From: Schlegelella_A sp038258415
GTDB lineage: Bacteria > Pseudomonadota > Gammaproteobacteria > Burkholderiales > Burkholderiaceae_C
Direction: 5' to 3'
Assembly (NCBI GenBank): GCA_038258415.1
Contig: JBBSPY010000152.1
Location: forward strand, 1-7,779
DNA length: 7,779 nt
Shown: positions 1 to 5,744 of the stretch, one piece after another
Position numbering within the stretch: position 1 is the stretch's first letter
Layout: each line of letters begins with the position of its first letter
Made by a program: the position numbers and the translations under genes
The notes under the pieces: model-generated
Database searches by the model: none
Told to the model about the DNA's origin: nothing
Seen by the model: the letters and a program-made list of their open reading frames with translations, nothing else

Positions 1-900
1 GCCCTCGAGCTTGCGAACCGCGTGGCGGCGCTGCTCCGGCGTCGTCGCGTTGTGCAGCCGAGCCGCCGCCGCGCAATTGGCCGCGACGAGGCGCTTCGAG
101 TAGGCGCGGTATTGATCGCGCGGAGAGCGGTCGATGCGGGCGAGGTAGGCGGCGAGCTCGGCCTCGACCTGCGCACGAGGCGGCGACGGCGACGTCGCGC
201 TCAGCCGCCGCAGCGTCGTGATCGCGTCTTCCTGCCGGCGCAGCCGCTCGGCGTAGGCCGCCTCGGCGACGAACGGCGATTCGTCGACGCCGCGGGCGAT
301 CAACGCTCGCTGCGCCGCGTCGAGCGTGCCGTAGAAGCCCTCGGCGCGGTCGACCTCGCGCTCGATCGCCGCGTCGCGGCGCTTCGCGCGGCTCGCCTGC
401 AGGTGGTCGTCGCGCCACTCGCCGTTGCGTTCGGCGTACTTCCGCTCGACGTTGGCGACCTGCTGCGGTGTCATCGTGACAACGACATCGGCGATCGTCG
501 GCATGGCGCGGGTCACGGCGGTGTCGATGCGGGCGCGGACGTCGGTGGCCCATTCGCACAGGCGCTCCGGCGTGGTGTCGGCCAGCGTTTCGACGCGTGC
601 CCCGGCCAGCAGGTCGGCGTAGTCGGTCAGCTGGGTGCGCCGGTGCCACGCGAAAAAATCGTCGAGGCCGGCGCGCACGCGCAGCGACTGGGTGCCGTTG
701 AAATCGACCCAACCGTCGAGCCAGCGAAAGGCGAGCGAGCTGCCTTGCGAGTAGCCCAGGCGCATCGCCACGCCGCAGCCGGCGAGCAGCAACGCCGCGC
801 CCGCCAGCGCCGCGATAATCGCGACCTTGCTGCGCCGCTGCGCGCACCCGACATCACGCGAGGCGGATGCATCGATGGCTGGACTGAACGTGGTCGTCAT
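1..900 (-). CDS. DUF6279 family lipoprotein (C-terminus cut by window edge)
   Basis: Function is unknown; this is a predicted lipoprotein of the DUF6279 family found in beta- and gammaproteobacteria. The frame is open for 300 codons from the ATG at 900 to the left edge with no stop. Residues 26-42 are hydrophobic and end in a lipobox, LLAGC, with Cys42 as the lipidation site. Family hallmarks I recognise follow: WLDGWVDFN at 60-68, WHRRTQL at 85-91, an Arg/Glu-rich helical middle at about 150-235, and a C-terminal segment with AANC at 273-276 and RLHNATTPEQR at 281-291. Related proteins end about 10-20 residues past this point, so nearly all of it is present. No ATG, GTG, TTG or CTG lies between 900 and the hydrophobic segment, so ATG 900 is the only standard start. 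It leaves a long 25-residue n-region, has no visible Shine-Dalgarno and overlaps glmU head-to-head. The family call is firm; the start is less so. Confidence 0.85.
   Translation of the reverse strand, partial: MTTTFSPAIDASASRDVGCAQRRSKVAIIAALAGAALLLAGCGVAMRLGYSQGSSLAFRWLDGWVDFNGTQSLRVRAGLDDFFAWHRRTQLTDYADLLAGARVETLADTTPERLCEWATDVRARIDTAVTRAMPTIADVVVTMTPQQVANVERKYAERNGEWRDDHLQASRAKRRDAAIEREVDRAEGFYGTLDAAQRALIARGVDESPFVAEAAYAERLRRQEDAITTLRRLSATSPSPPRAQVEAELAAYLARIDRSPRDQYRAYSKRLVAANCAAAARLHNATTPEQRRHAVRKLEG
861..866 (+). promoter_or_regulatory. Ribosome binding site for glmU
   Basis: AGGCGG lies eight bases before the ATG at 875, inside the divergently read lipoprotein gene. It decides the glmU start: an in-frame start at 827 would only add residues with no counterpart in GlmU proteins. 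The next in-frame ATG, at 899, would remove the first beta strand of the nucleotide-binding fold. Confidence 0.5.
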
Positions 901-2281
901 GGCTGCCGGAAAAGGAACGCGGATGCGCTCGGCGCGCCCGAAGGTGCTGCACGCGCTCGCGGGCCGCTCGCTATTGCAGCATGTTCTCGATGCCACCGCT
1001 GCGCTGGGGGCGGACCGCATCGTCGTCGTCACCGGGCACGGCGCCGACGCGGTCGAGCGCTCGGCGGCCGCGGCCGGCGTGTCGTTCGCGCGGCAGGAGC
1101 CGCAACTCGGAACCGGCCACGCCGTGGCACAGGCGGCGCCGCTCTTGCCGGACGACGGAACGACGCTCGTCCTCAACGGCGACGTGCCGCTGATCGCCTC
1201 GGGGACGCTGCGCGCGCTCGTCGACGAGAGCGCCGCCGGGGGCTCGCTCGCCCTGCTCACCGTGGAAGTGGCCGATGCGCATGGTTACGGGCGCATCGTG
1301 CGCGACGCGGACGGCGCCGTCGCGGCCGTCGTCGAGGAAAAGGACGCCAGCGACGCCGAGCGCGAGATCCGCGAGATCTACACCGGCGTGCTCGCCGCAC
1401 CGACGTCGAAGCTGAAGCGCTGGCTCGCCGCCCTGCGCAACGACAACGCGGCGGGCGAGTACTACCTGACCGACGTCGTGCGGCTCGCCGTCGCCGAAGG
1501 CGTGGTGGTACGGGGCGTGTCGACCGGCGACGAGACGGAGGTCCTCGGCATCAACAGTGCCGCGCAGCTGGCCGATCTCGAGCGGCGTTTCCAGCGCCGC
1601 GCTGCCGAGCGCCTGATGGACGACGGCGTGCGACTCGCCGATCCGGCGCGGTTCGACGTGCGAGGCGCCCTCGCCTGCGGCAGCGATGTGGAGATCGACG
1701 TCGGCTGCGTCTTCGAAGGCCGCGTCACGCTCGCCGACGGCGTCCGGGTGGGCGCGTACTGCATCCTGCGCGACGTCTCGGTGGCCGCTGGCGCCGAGAT
1801 CCGGCCGTACACCCACATCGACGGCGGCGGCAGCACGGGGGCCGGGGTGAGCATCGGCGAGCGGTCCAGCGTCGGTCCGTTCGCCCGCCTGCGTGCCGGC
1901 GCCAGGCTCGGCGACGACGTGCACATCGGCAACTTCGTCGAGGTCAAGAACAGCAGCCTCGGGCGCGGTGCCAAGGCCAATCACCTCGCCTACCTCGGCG
2001 ACTCGACCGTCGGCGAGCGCGTGAACTTCGGTGCCGGCAGCATCACCGCCAACTACGACGGCGCGGCCAAGCACCGCACGGTGATCGGCGACGACGCGAG
2101 CATCGGCAGCAACTGCGTGCTGGTCGCGCCGATCGAGATCGGCGCGGGTGCAACGATCGGCGGCGGCTCGACGATCTCGCGCCCGGCGCCTGCGGGCCAG
2201 CTGACGGTGGCACGGGCTCGCCAGTCGACGATCGCCGGCTGGAAACGGCCCGTCAGGACGAGCAAGCCCGACGAGCGCTGA
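875..2281 (+). CDS. glmU: Bifunctional N-acetylglucosamine-1-phosphate uridyltransferase / glucosamine-1-phosphate acetyltransferase
   Basis: This cytoplasmic enzyme catalyses the last two steps to UDP-GlcNAc: acetylation of glucosamine-1-phosphate by the C-terminal domain, then uridylylation by the N-terminal domain. It has 468 residues (E. coli has 456). The N-terminal domain shows MAAGKGTRM at 9-17, Lys23, QLGTGHA at 77-83, NGDVP at 101-105 with the metal-binding Asp103, GYGR at 137-140, Glu155 in VEEKD, and metal-binding Asn227 in GINS. From about 255 on, hexapeptide repeats form the left-handed beta helix. It carries GPFARLR at 334-340, Lys358, the catalytic-type His370 in KANHLAYLG, Asn384 and NYDG at 393-396. 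One ligand position differs: Tyr169 stands where E. coli has Asn169. The gene is alone on its strand here. It overlaps the lipoprotein gene at its 5' end and stops 12 bases before the convergent glycosylase-like gene. No glmS is visible nearby. Confidence 0.97.
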   Translation: MAGLNVVVMAAGKGTRMRSARPKVLHALAGRSLLQHVLDATAALGADRIVVVTGHGADAVERSAAAAGVSFARQEPQLGTGHAVAQAAPLLPDDGTTLVLNGDVPLIASGTLRALVDESAAGGSLALLTVEVADAHGYGRIVRDADGAVAAVVEEKDASDAEREIREIYTGVLAAPTSKLKRWLAALRNDNAAGEYYLTDVVRLAVAEGVVVRGVSTGDETEVLGINSAAQLADLERRFQRRAAERLMDDGVRLADPARFDVRGALACGSDVEIDVGCVFEGRVTLADGVRVGAYCILRDVSVAAGAEIRPYTHIDGGGSTGAGVSIGERSSVGPFARLRAGARLGDDVHIGNFVEVKNSSLGRGAKANHLAYLGDSTVGERVNFGAGSITANYDGAAKHRTVIGDDASIGSNCVLVAPIEIGAGATIGGGSTISRPAPAGQLTVARARQSTIAGWKRPVRTSKPDER

Positions 2282-2293
2282 AGCGGTCGCCGA

Positions 2294-2908
2294 TCACGTC
2301 GACGTCGACGAGGCGGCCTCGATCGTCGAGACCGCCAGGCAGAGGTCGGCCCACGCCTTCGCCTTTTCGTCGGGCTGGCGCAGCAGGTACGACGGCGGCC
2401 AGCTGACGATCACCTCGACGCCGTTCGCCGCTCGGTGCACGGTGCCGCGCAGGCGACCGACCGGCTCGTCGCTGCCGAGCAGCACCTTCGCCGCCGACTT
2501 GCCGAGCGCGAGAACGGCGCGCGCGCCGGTGCGTTCGATGGCATCGGCGACGGCGGCGGCACCGGCCTGGCGCGGATCCAGCCGCACCGCGCGTCGCGCG
2601 GGGTCACCGCCCTCGCCGCTCTCGCCGTCTTCCGACACGCCGATCGCACGCAGCATGTTGCCGAGCAGACGACGCTCGTCGCCGTCGCCCGTTTCGTCGT
2701 CGTCGATCTCGACCACGACGAGCCAGCCGGCGCGACGGAGCACGGCCGCCAGGCGCGTCGCCTCGACGGGCACCGGCACCGACCGCGGTGCCTCCGACGG
2801 CGCGACCTCGTCCGAAGCCTCGTCCGAGGGTGCCGGTACGGCAGGCCGCACGACGACGTGCACGCCCATCTCGCGCAGCATCGCCAGCTGCCGGTCAGTC
2901 CAGCGCAT
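2294..2908 (-). CDS. Degenerate uracil-DNA glycosylase-like protein (probably not a glycosylase)
   Basis: This 204-residue protein resembles the C-terminal two thirds of family 4/5 uracil-DNA glycosylases. It has LLGNMLRAIG at 81-90, ALGKSAAKVLLG at 134-145, GRLRG at 151-155 and PPSYLLRQP at 171-179, followed by a K-x-x-x-W-x-DL helix. The catalytic and cluster features are missing. The GExPG loop is replaced by VEIDDDETGDG (66-76). The conserved His before Pro-Ser-x-LLR is Pro171, and only one cysteine (Cys190) remains where family 4 has four iron-sulfur ligands. An acidic, Pro-rich linker (about 22-48) follows an N-terminal helix of the 'RQxAML..MGV' type. The ATG at 2908 overlaps the end of rimI by 14 bases. 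A GTG at 2929 is in frame but adds residues not expected in the family. The gene is probably translated by coupling to rimI. Fold assignment is good; the lack of activity is inferred. Confidence 0.75.
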   Translation of the reverse strand: MRWTDRQLAMLREMGVHVVVRPAVPAPSDEASDEVAPSEAPRSVPVPVEATRLAAVLRRAGWLVVVEIDDDETGDGDERRLLGNMLRAIGVSEDGESGEGGDPARRAVRLDPRQAGAAAVADAIERTGARAVLALGKSAAKVLLGSDEPVGRLRGTVHRAANGVEVIVSWPPSYLLRQPDEKAKAWADLCLAVSTIEAASSTST

Positions 2909-3413
2909 CGTTCGATTCGTCCGCCACACCGTCGACGGCGCGGCTCATCACGACCGCGTCTTCGCGGGTGCCGGCCGGTGCCGGGTAGTAGCCGCGGCGC
3001 ACGCCGACCGGCGCGAATCCCAGGCGCTCGTAGGCGGCACGGGCGTCGCCGTTGCCGACCCGCACCTCGAGCCCGAGCCGCCCCGCCCGTTCGATGCGGC
3101 AGACCTCGAGCAGCGCGTCGAGCAGGCGGCGTGCATGGCCGACCCGGCGAACGGCGGGCTCGACGGTGATGTTGAGCAGGTGCATCTCGTCGACGCCGCG
3201 CATCGCCACGCAGTAGGCGACGAGCTCGCCACGAGGCCCGTCGAGGGTCCACGCGACGTACCCCGCGGCCAGCGCGTCGACGAAGTTTCCGCGCGTCCAT
3301 GGGAAGGGATAGACGTCGCGCTCGAGGGCGGCGACGGCGTCGAGCGAGGCCAGCGCCATCGCCCGCAGCGACGGCGGCTGCGCCTGCAGGGGCGTCGACA
3401 GTTGCGCGCTCAC
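2895..3413 (-). CDS. rimI: Ribosomal protein S18 alanine N-acetyltransferase (GNAT family)
   Basis: This 172-residue GNAT acetyltransferase is predicted to transfer acetyl from acetyl-CoA to the N-terminus of ribosomal protein S18 in the cytoplasm. Visible landmarks are FPW at 37-39, LLNITVEP at 79-86, the acetyl-CoA pyrophosphate loop RRVGHA at 89-94, and Glu116 in GLEVR, which matches the catalytic Glu103 of E. coli RimI. Tyr128 in YERLGF matches the catalytic Tyr115, and the C-terminal RRGYYPAP and REDAVVM blocks are present. The GTG start at 3413 shares four bases (GTGA) with the tsaB stop, the usual sign of translational coupling. The alternative ATG 17 codons later would delete part of the first beta strand, so GTG is preferred. 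An 18-bp palindrome covers the start codon. The gene sits between tsaB and the glycosylase-like gene, an arrangement I recall from other betaproteobacteria. Confidence 0.93.
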   Translation of the reverse strand: MSAQLSTPLQAQPPSLRAMALASLDAVAALERDVYPFPWTRGNFVDALAAGYVAWTLDGPRGELVAYCVAMRGVDEMHLLNITVEPAVRRVGHARRLLDALLEVCRIERAGRLGLEVRVGNGDARAAYERLGFAPVGVRRGYYPAPAGTREDAVVMSRAVDGVADESNDALD

Positions 3414-4153
3414 CGGACGGCCGTCCGGTCGACGGCACCGGCGCGCGTGGCGTCTCGCTCGACACGGGCAGCTTCGCGCTCGACGGTCGTGAGCGCGACC
3501 CGGTCGCGCACGTAAAGCGGCAACGCGAGGGCAGCGTCGACCGCGGCGCCGTCCTGCCACGCCGCCTGCGCCAGGGCGATCAGCGCCACGCCGCTCGGCC
3601 GGGCCGCCGGCGCGCAGGCCGCGTCGCCGGTGTCGAGCCTGCCGGCAAACGCCACCAGCGCGTCGCCGGCAACGGCCGCGGGCGGCGCGTCCAGCCAACG
3701 CGCGTTGAGTTCCGGCGGCGCGCACAGCATCGGCCCGACGAGCGTGCGCCAGCGCCCGTCGACCCACGCGTACTCGGCGGCATAGATCTCGTTCATGCGG
3801 GCGTCGACGACCGCCCATACGCGGTCGGCGCCGGTCGCCCTCCGGCCTTCCTCGGCGATCGCGAGCAGGCTGTCGATCGGCAGCACCGGCTTCCCGGCGC
3901 CCAACGCCAGGCCCTGCGCGACCGAGCACGCTGTCCGGATGCCGGTGAAGGCGCCGGGGCCGCGACCGAAGGCGATGGCGTCGAGGTCGTCGACGCGGAG
4001 GCCGGCATCGGCGAGCAGCCGCAGGATGGTCGGAAGCAACGTCGACGAGGCCTTGGCGCCGCCGTCGACCTGCGCCGACGCGATGTGTCCGCTGCGGCTC
4101 ACGGCCACCGCCGCGCGCTCGCCGGACGTGTCGAATGCGAGCAGGGCGGGCAT
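3410..4153 (-). CDS. tsaB: tRNA threonylcarbamoyladenosine biosynthesis protein TsaB
   Basis: TsaB is an ASKHA-fold partner that binds TsaD (with TsaE) to form the complex moving threonylcarbamoyl from TC-AMP onto A37 of ANN-decoding tRNAs. It has 247 residues. The N-terminal domain begins LLAFDTSGERAAVAV (4-18) and contains the family signature FGRGPGAFTGIR at 62-73 followed by AQGLALG at 79-85. VDARMNEIYAAEY (116-128) and a C-terminal PLYVRDRVALTT (212-223) are also typical. The ATG at 4153 is the natural start because the protein begins at the first beta strand. No strong Shine-Dalgarno is visible ahead of it. It heads the overlapping run tsaB-rimI-glycosylase-like and is divergent from dacB. 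Sua5, which makes its pathway's TC-AMP, lies about 2.6 kb away on the same strand; TsaD and TsaE are not in the window. Confidence 0.95.
   Translation of the reverse strand: MPALLAFDTSGERAAVAVSRSGHIASAQVDGGAKASSTLLPTILRLLADAGLRVDDLDAIAFGRGPGAFTGIRTACSVAQGLALGAGKPVLPIDSLLAIAEEGRRATGADRVWAVVDARMNEIYAAEYAWVDGRWRTLVGPMLCAPPELNARWLDAPPAAVAGDALVAFAGRLDTGDAACAPAARPSGVALIALAQAAWQDGAAVDAALALPLYVRDRVALTTVEREAARVERDATRAGAVDRTAVR
3412..3429. repeat. 18-bp perfect palindrome at the tsaB/rimI junction
   Basis: ACCGGACGGCCGTCCGGT is a perfect inverted repeat with no spacer. It encodes the last tsaB codons (through Arg247) and includes the first two bases of the rimI GTG. In mRNA it could fold as a seven-pair stem with a GGCC loop whose 3' arm holds the rimI start codon. 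A ribosome finishing tsaB would melt it. Regulation is inferred; only the symmetry is seen. Confidence 0.6.
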
Positions 4154-4232
4154 GTGCGGTTCGAGGCGAAAGTCCAGTGTAGCGGCCGGTTCCGCTGCCG
4201 GCGTCGGGGCTCGCTGCGGGCATCATGCACGA
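4154..4232. promoter_or_regulatory. Divergent intergenic region between tsaB and dacB
   Basis: These 79 bases are the only sizeable non-coding stretch in the window and must serve both genes unless transcription enters from further away. On the minus strand, a TACACT -10-like hexamer (plus positions 4176-4181) lies 22 bases before the tsaB ATG. No recognisable -35 element sits 16-18 bases upstream of it. A short inverted repeat, AGCGG-6 nt-CCGCT, at 4181-4196 overlaps the upstream edge of that hexamer. I see no good promoter hexamers or Shine-Dalgarno for dacB; its ATG is preceded by GCACGA. Confidence 0.4.
4176..4181 (-). promoter_or_regulatory. Possible -10 element for tsaB-rimI operon (TACACT)
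   Basis: TACACT matches four of six bases of the sigma-70 -10 consensus, including the key A2 and T6. Its position would give a leader of roughly 15 bases before tsaB. The lack of a -35 match keeps this tentative. Confidence 0.3.
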
Positions 4233-5717
4233 ATGAGGCCTTCCCCGCGCCACCCGTTGCGCCCGATTCCGCGGCCCGACGCGAGGCGCATTCGCCTCTG
4301 CGCGGCCCTGCTCGGCGTCGCCCTCGCCGCCCTGCTCGCGGCACCGCCAGCCCTGGCGGCGCGCGCACTGCCGGCCGACGTCGACACGGCGCTCGCCCGC
4401 GCCCGCGTGCCGCGCGAGGCGATGGTCGTTTGGGTCGCCGAGGTCGAGGCGGCGCGGCCCCGCCTCGCCTGGCAGCCGGAGAAGCCGGCGAACCCGGCCT
4501 CGCTCTTCAAGCTCGTCACGACCTATGCCGGGCTCGACCTGCTCGGACCCGGCTACGCCTGGACGACGCCGGTCTGGCTGCGCGGCCCGATCGAGAACGG
4601 CGTGCTGCAGGGCGACGTCGTCGTCAAGGGCAGCGGCGACCCGAAGCTCGTGCTGGAGCGCATCTGGCTCCTGATGCGCCGGCTCCAGCAGGCAGGCATT
4701 CGGGAGATTCGCGGCGACATCGTCGTCGACCGCAGCGCCTTCCCCGGCGCCGACGCCAACCCCGGCGACTTCGACGGAGAGCCGCTGCGACCGTACAACG
4801 CCGGCGCCGACGCCCTGCTCCTCAACTACCGCGCCGTCGTGCTGACCTTCACGCCCGATGCCGGCCGCGGCATCGCGACGGTCGCCGCCGACCCGCCGCT
4901 GGCCGGCGTGCGCGCCGATGCGACCGTGCCGCTCGCCACCGGCGCGTGCGACGACTGGCGCGCGGCGCTGCAAGGCGAGTTCGCCGACCCGGCCCGAATC
5001 GCCTTCCGCGGCGTCTTCCCCCTTGCCTGCGGCGAAAAGACGTGGGCGATCGCCTACGCGGATCCGAAACACTACCTGGAGCGAGTGCTGCTCGGCATGT
5101 GGCTCGAGGTCGGCGGCCGGCTGAGCGGCTCGGTCCGGGACGGTGCAGCGCCGACGACCCCGCCGAGCTTCGAGCTGCGCTCGCCGCCGCTGCCGGAGGT
5201 CGTTCGCGACATCAACAAGCTGTCGAACAACGTGATGGCGCAGCAGCTGTTCCTCACCCTCGGCGCGACCCAGCGCGGCATCGGCTCGCCCGATGCGGCC
5301 CGCGACGTGATCGCGACCTTCCTGCGCACCAAGGTCGGCGCCGCCGCGACGGGGAGCGTCGTCGTCAACGGTTCGGGGCTGTCGCGAGACTCGCGGCTGT
5401 CGGCGCTCGCACTCGGGCGGCTCCTGCAATCGGCGTGGGCCAGCCCCGTCATGCCGGAGCTGATGAGCTCGCTTCCGGTCGCCGGTGTCGACGGAACGCT
5501 GCGGCGGGCCAGGGGCAGCCCCGGCCGGGCGCACCTGAAGACCGGGTCGCTGCGCGACGTGGCGGGGATCGCCGGCTACGTGCTCGGCGACTCGGGCCGC
5601 CGCTGGGTCGTCGTCGCGATCGTCAACCACACCAATGCAAACGCCGCCCGTCCGGCGTTCGACGCCCTGGTCGACTGGGTCGCCGACGACGAAGCGGTCC
5701 CGGCCGCCCGGCCCTGA
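4233..5717 (+). CDS. dacB: Penicillin-binding protein 4, D-alanyl-D-alanine carboxypeptidase/endopeptidase
   Basis: This periplasmic peptidoglycan hydrolase of the S13/PBP4 class removes terminal D-Ala and can cut D-Ala-mDAP cross-links. It has 494 residues (E. coli 477). A basic n-region (to about 21), a hydrophobic stretch (22-42) and ALA/AARA near 40-45 form a Sec signal peptide. The three penicillin-binding motifs are present: SxxK as S90-L-F-K93, SxN as S331-N-N333, and KTG at 436-438. Other PBP4 blocks are GDVVVKGSGDPKL at 127-139, GDIVVDRSAF at 161-170, RPYNAGADALLLNY at 186-199 and VNGSGLSRDSRLS at 378-390. The region between SxxK and SxN is long, as expected for the extra PBP4 domains. 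The ATG at 4233 gives a well-shaped signal peptide; the reading frame is open upstream, but that part lies in tsaB antisense. It is monocistronic, divergent from tsaB and convergent with the SGNH gene. Confidence 0.95.
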   Translation: MRPSPRHPLRPIPRPDARRIRLCAALLGVALAALLAAPPALAARALPADVDTALARARVPREAMVVWVAEVEAARPRLAWQPEKPANPASLFKLVTTYAGLDLLGPGYAWTTPVWLRGPIENGVLQGDVVVKGSGDPKLVLERIWLLMRRLQQAGIREIRGDIVVDRSAFPGADANPGDFDGEPLRPYNAGADALLLNYRAVVLTFTPDAGRGIATVAADPPLAGVRADATVPLATGACDDWRAALQGEFADPARIAFRGVFPLACGEKTWAIAYADPKHYLERVLLGMWLEVGGRLSGSVRDGAAPTTPPSFELRSPPLPEVVRDINKLSNNVMAQQLFLTLGATQRGIGSPDAARDVIATFLRTKVGAAATGSVVVNGSGLSRDSRLSALALGRLLQSAWASPVMPELMSSLPVAGVDGTLRRARGSPGRAHLKTGSLRDVAGIAGYVLGDSGRRWVVVAIVNHTNANAARPAFDALVDWVADDEAVPAARP

Positions 5718-5744
5718 CGCGTCGGCCGACGGCGACGACCGCGG

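Noticed and set aside
814..819. GATAAT as a -10 element for glmU
   Set aside because: No -35-like hexamer is found at 16-18 bases upstream, and the match lies within the lipoprotein signal-peptide codons.
971..2074. A 367-codon minus-strand open frame antisense to glmU
   Set aside because: It is rich in His/Asp/Val/Gly, as expected from reading GlmU codons in reverse, and shows no family motif.
2297..2310. 14-bp palindrome CGTCGACGTCGACG just after glmU, considered as a terminator
   Set aside because: It has no loop and no T-run on either strand. It simply encodes the Ser-Thr repeat at the end of the glycosylase-like protein.
22..2406. A 794-codon plus-strand open frame across the lipoprotein gene and glmU
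   Set aside because: Its translation is Arg/Ala-rich low-complexity sequence with no recognisable motif, and it overlaps two well-supported genes. Long shadow frames are expected at this GC content.
2909..2929. GTG at 2929 as the start of the glycosylase-like gene
   Set aside because: It would increase the overlap with rimI to 35 bases and add seven residues before the expected N-terminal helix. ATG 2908 fits better.
2895..5630. A 911-codon minus-strand open frame spanning rimI, tsaB antisense frames and dacB
   Set aside because: Only its last 172 codons are a real protein (RimI). The rest is out of frame with tsaB and antisense to dacB, with compositionally biased sequence.
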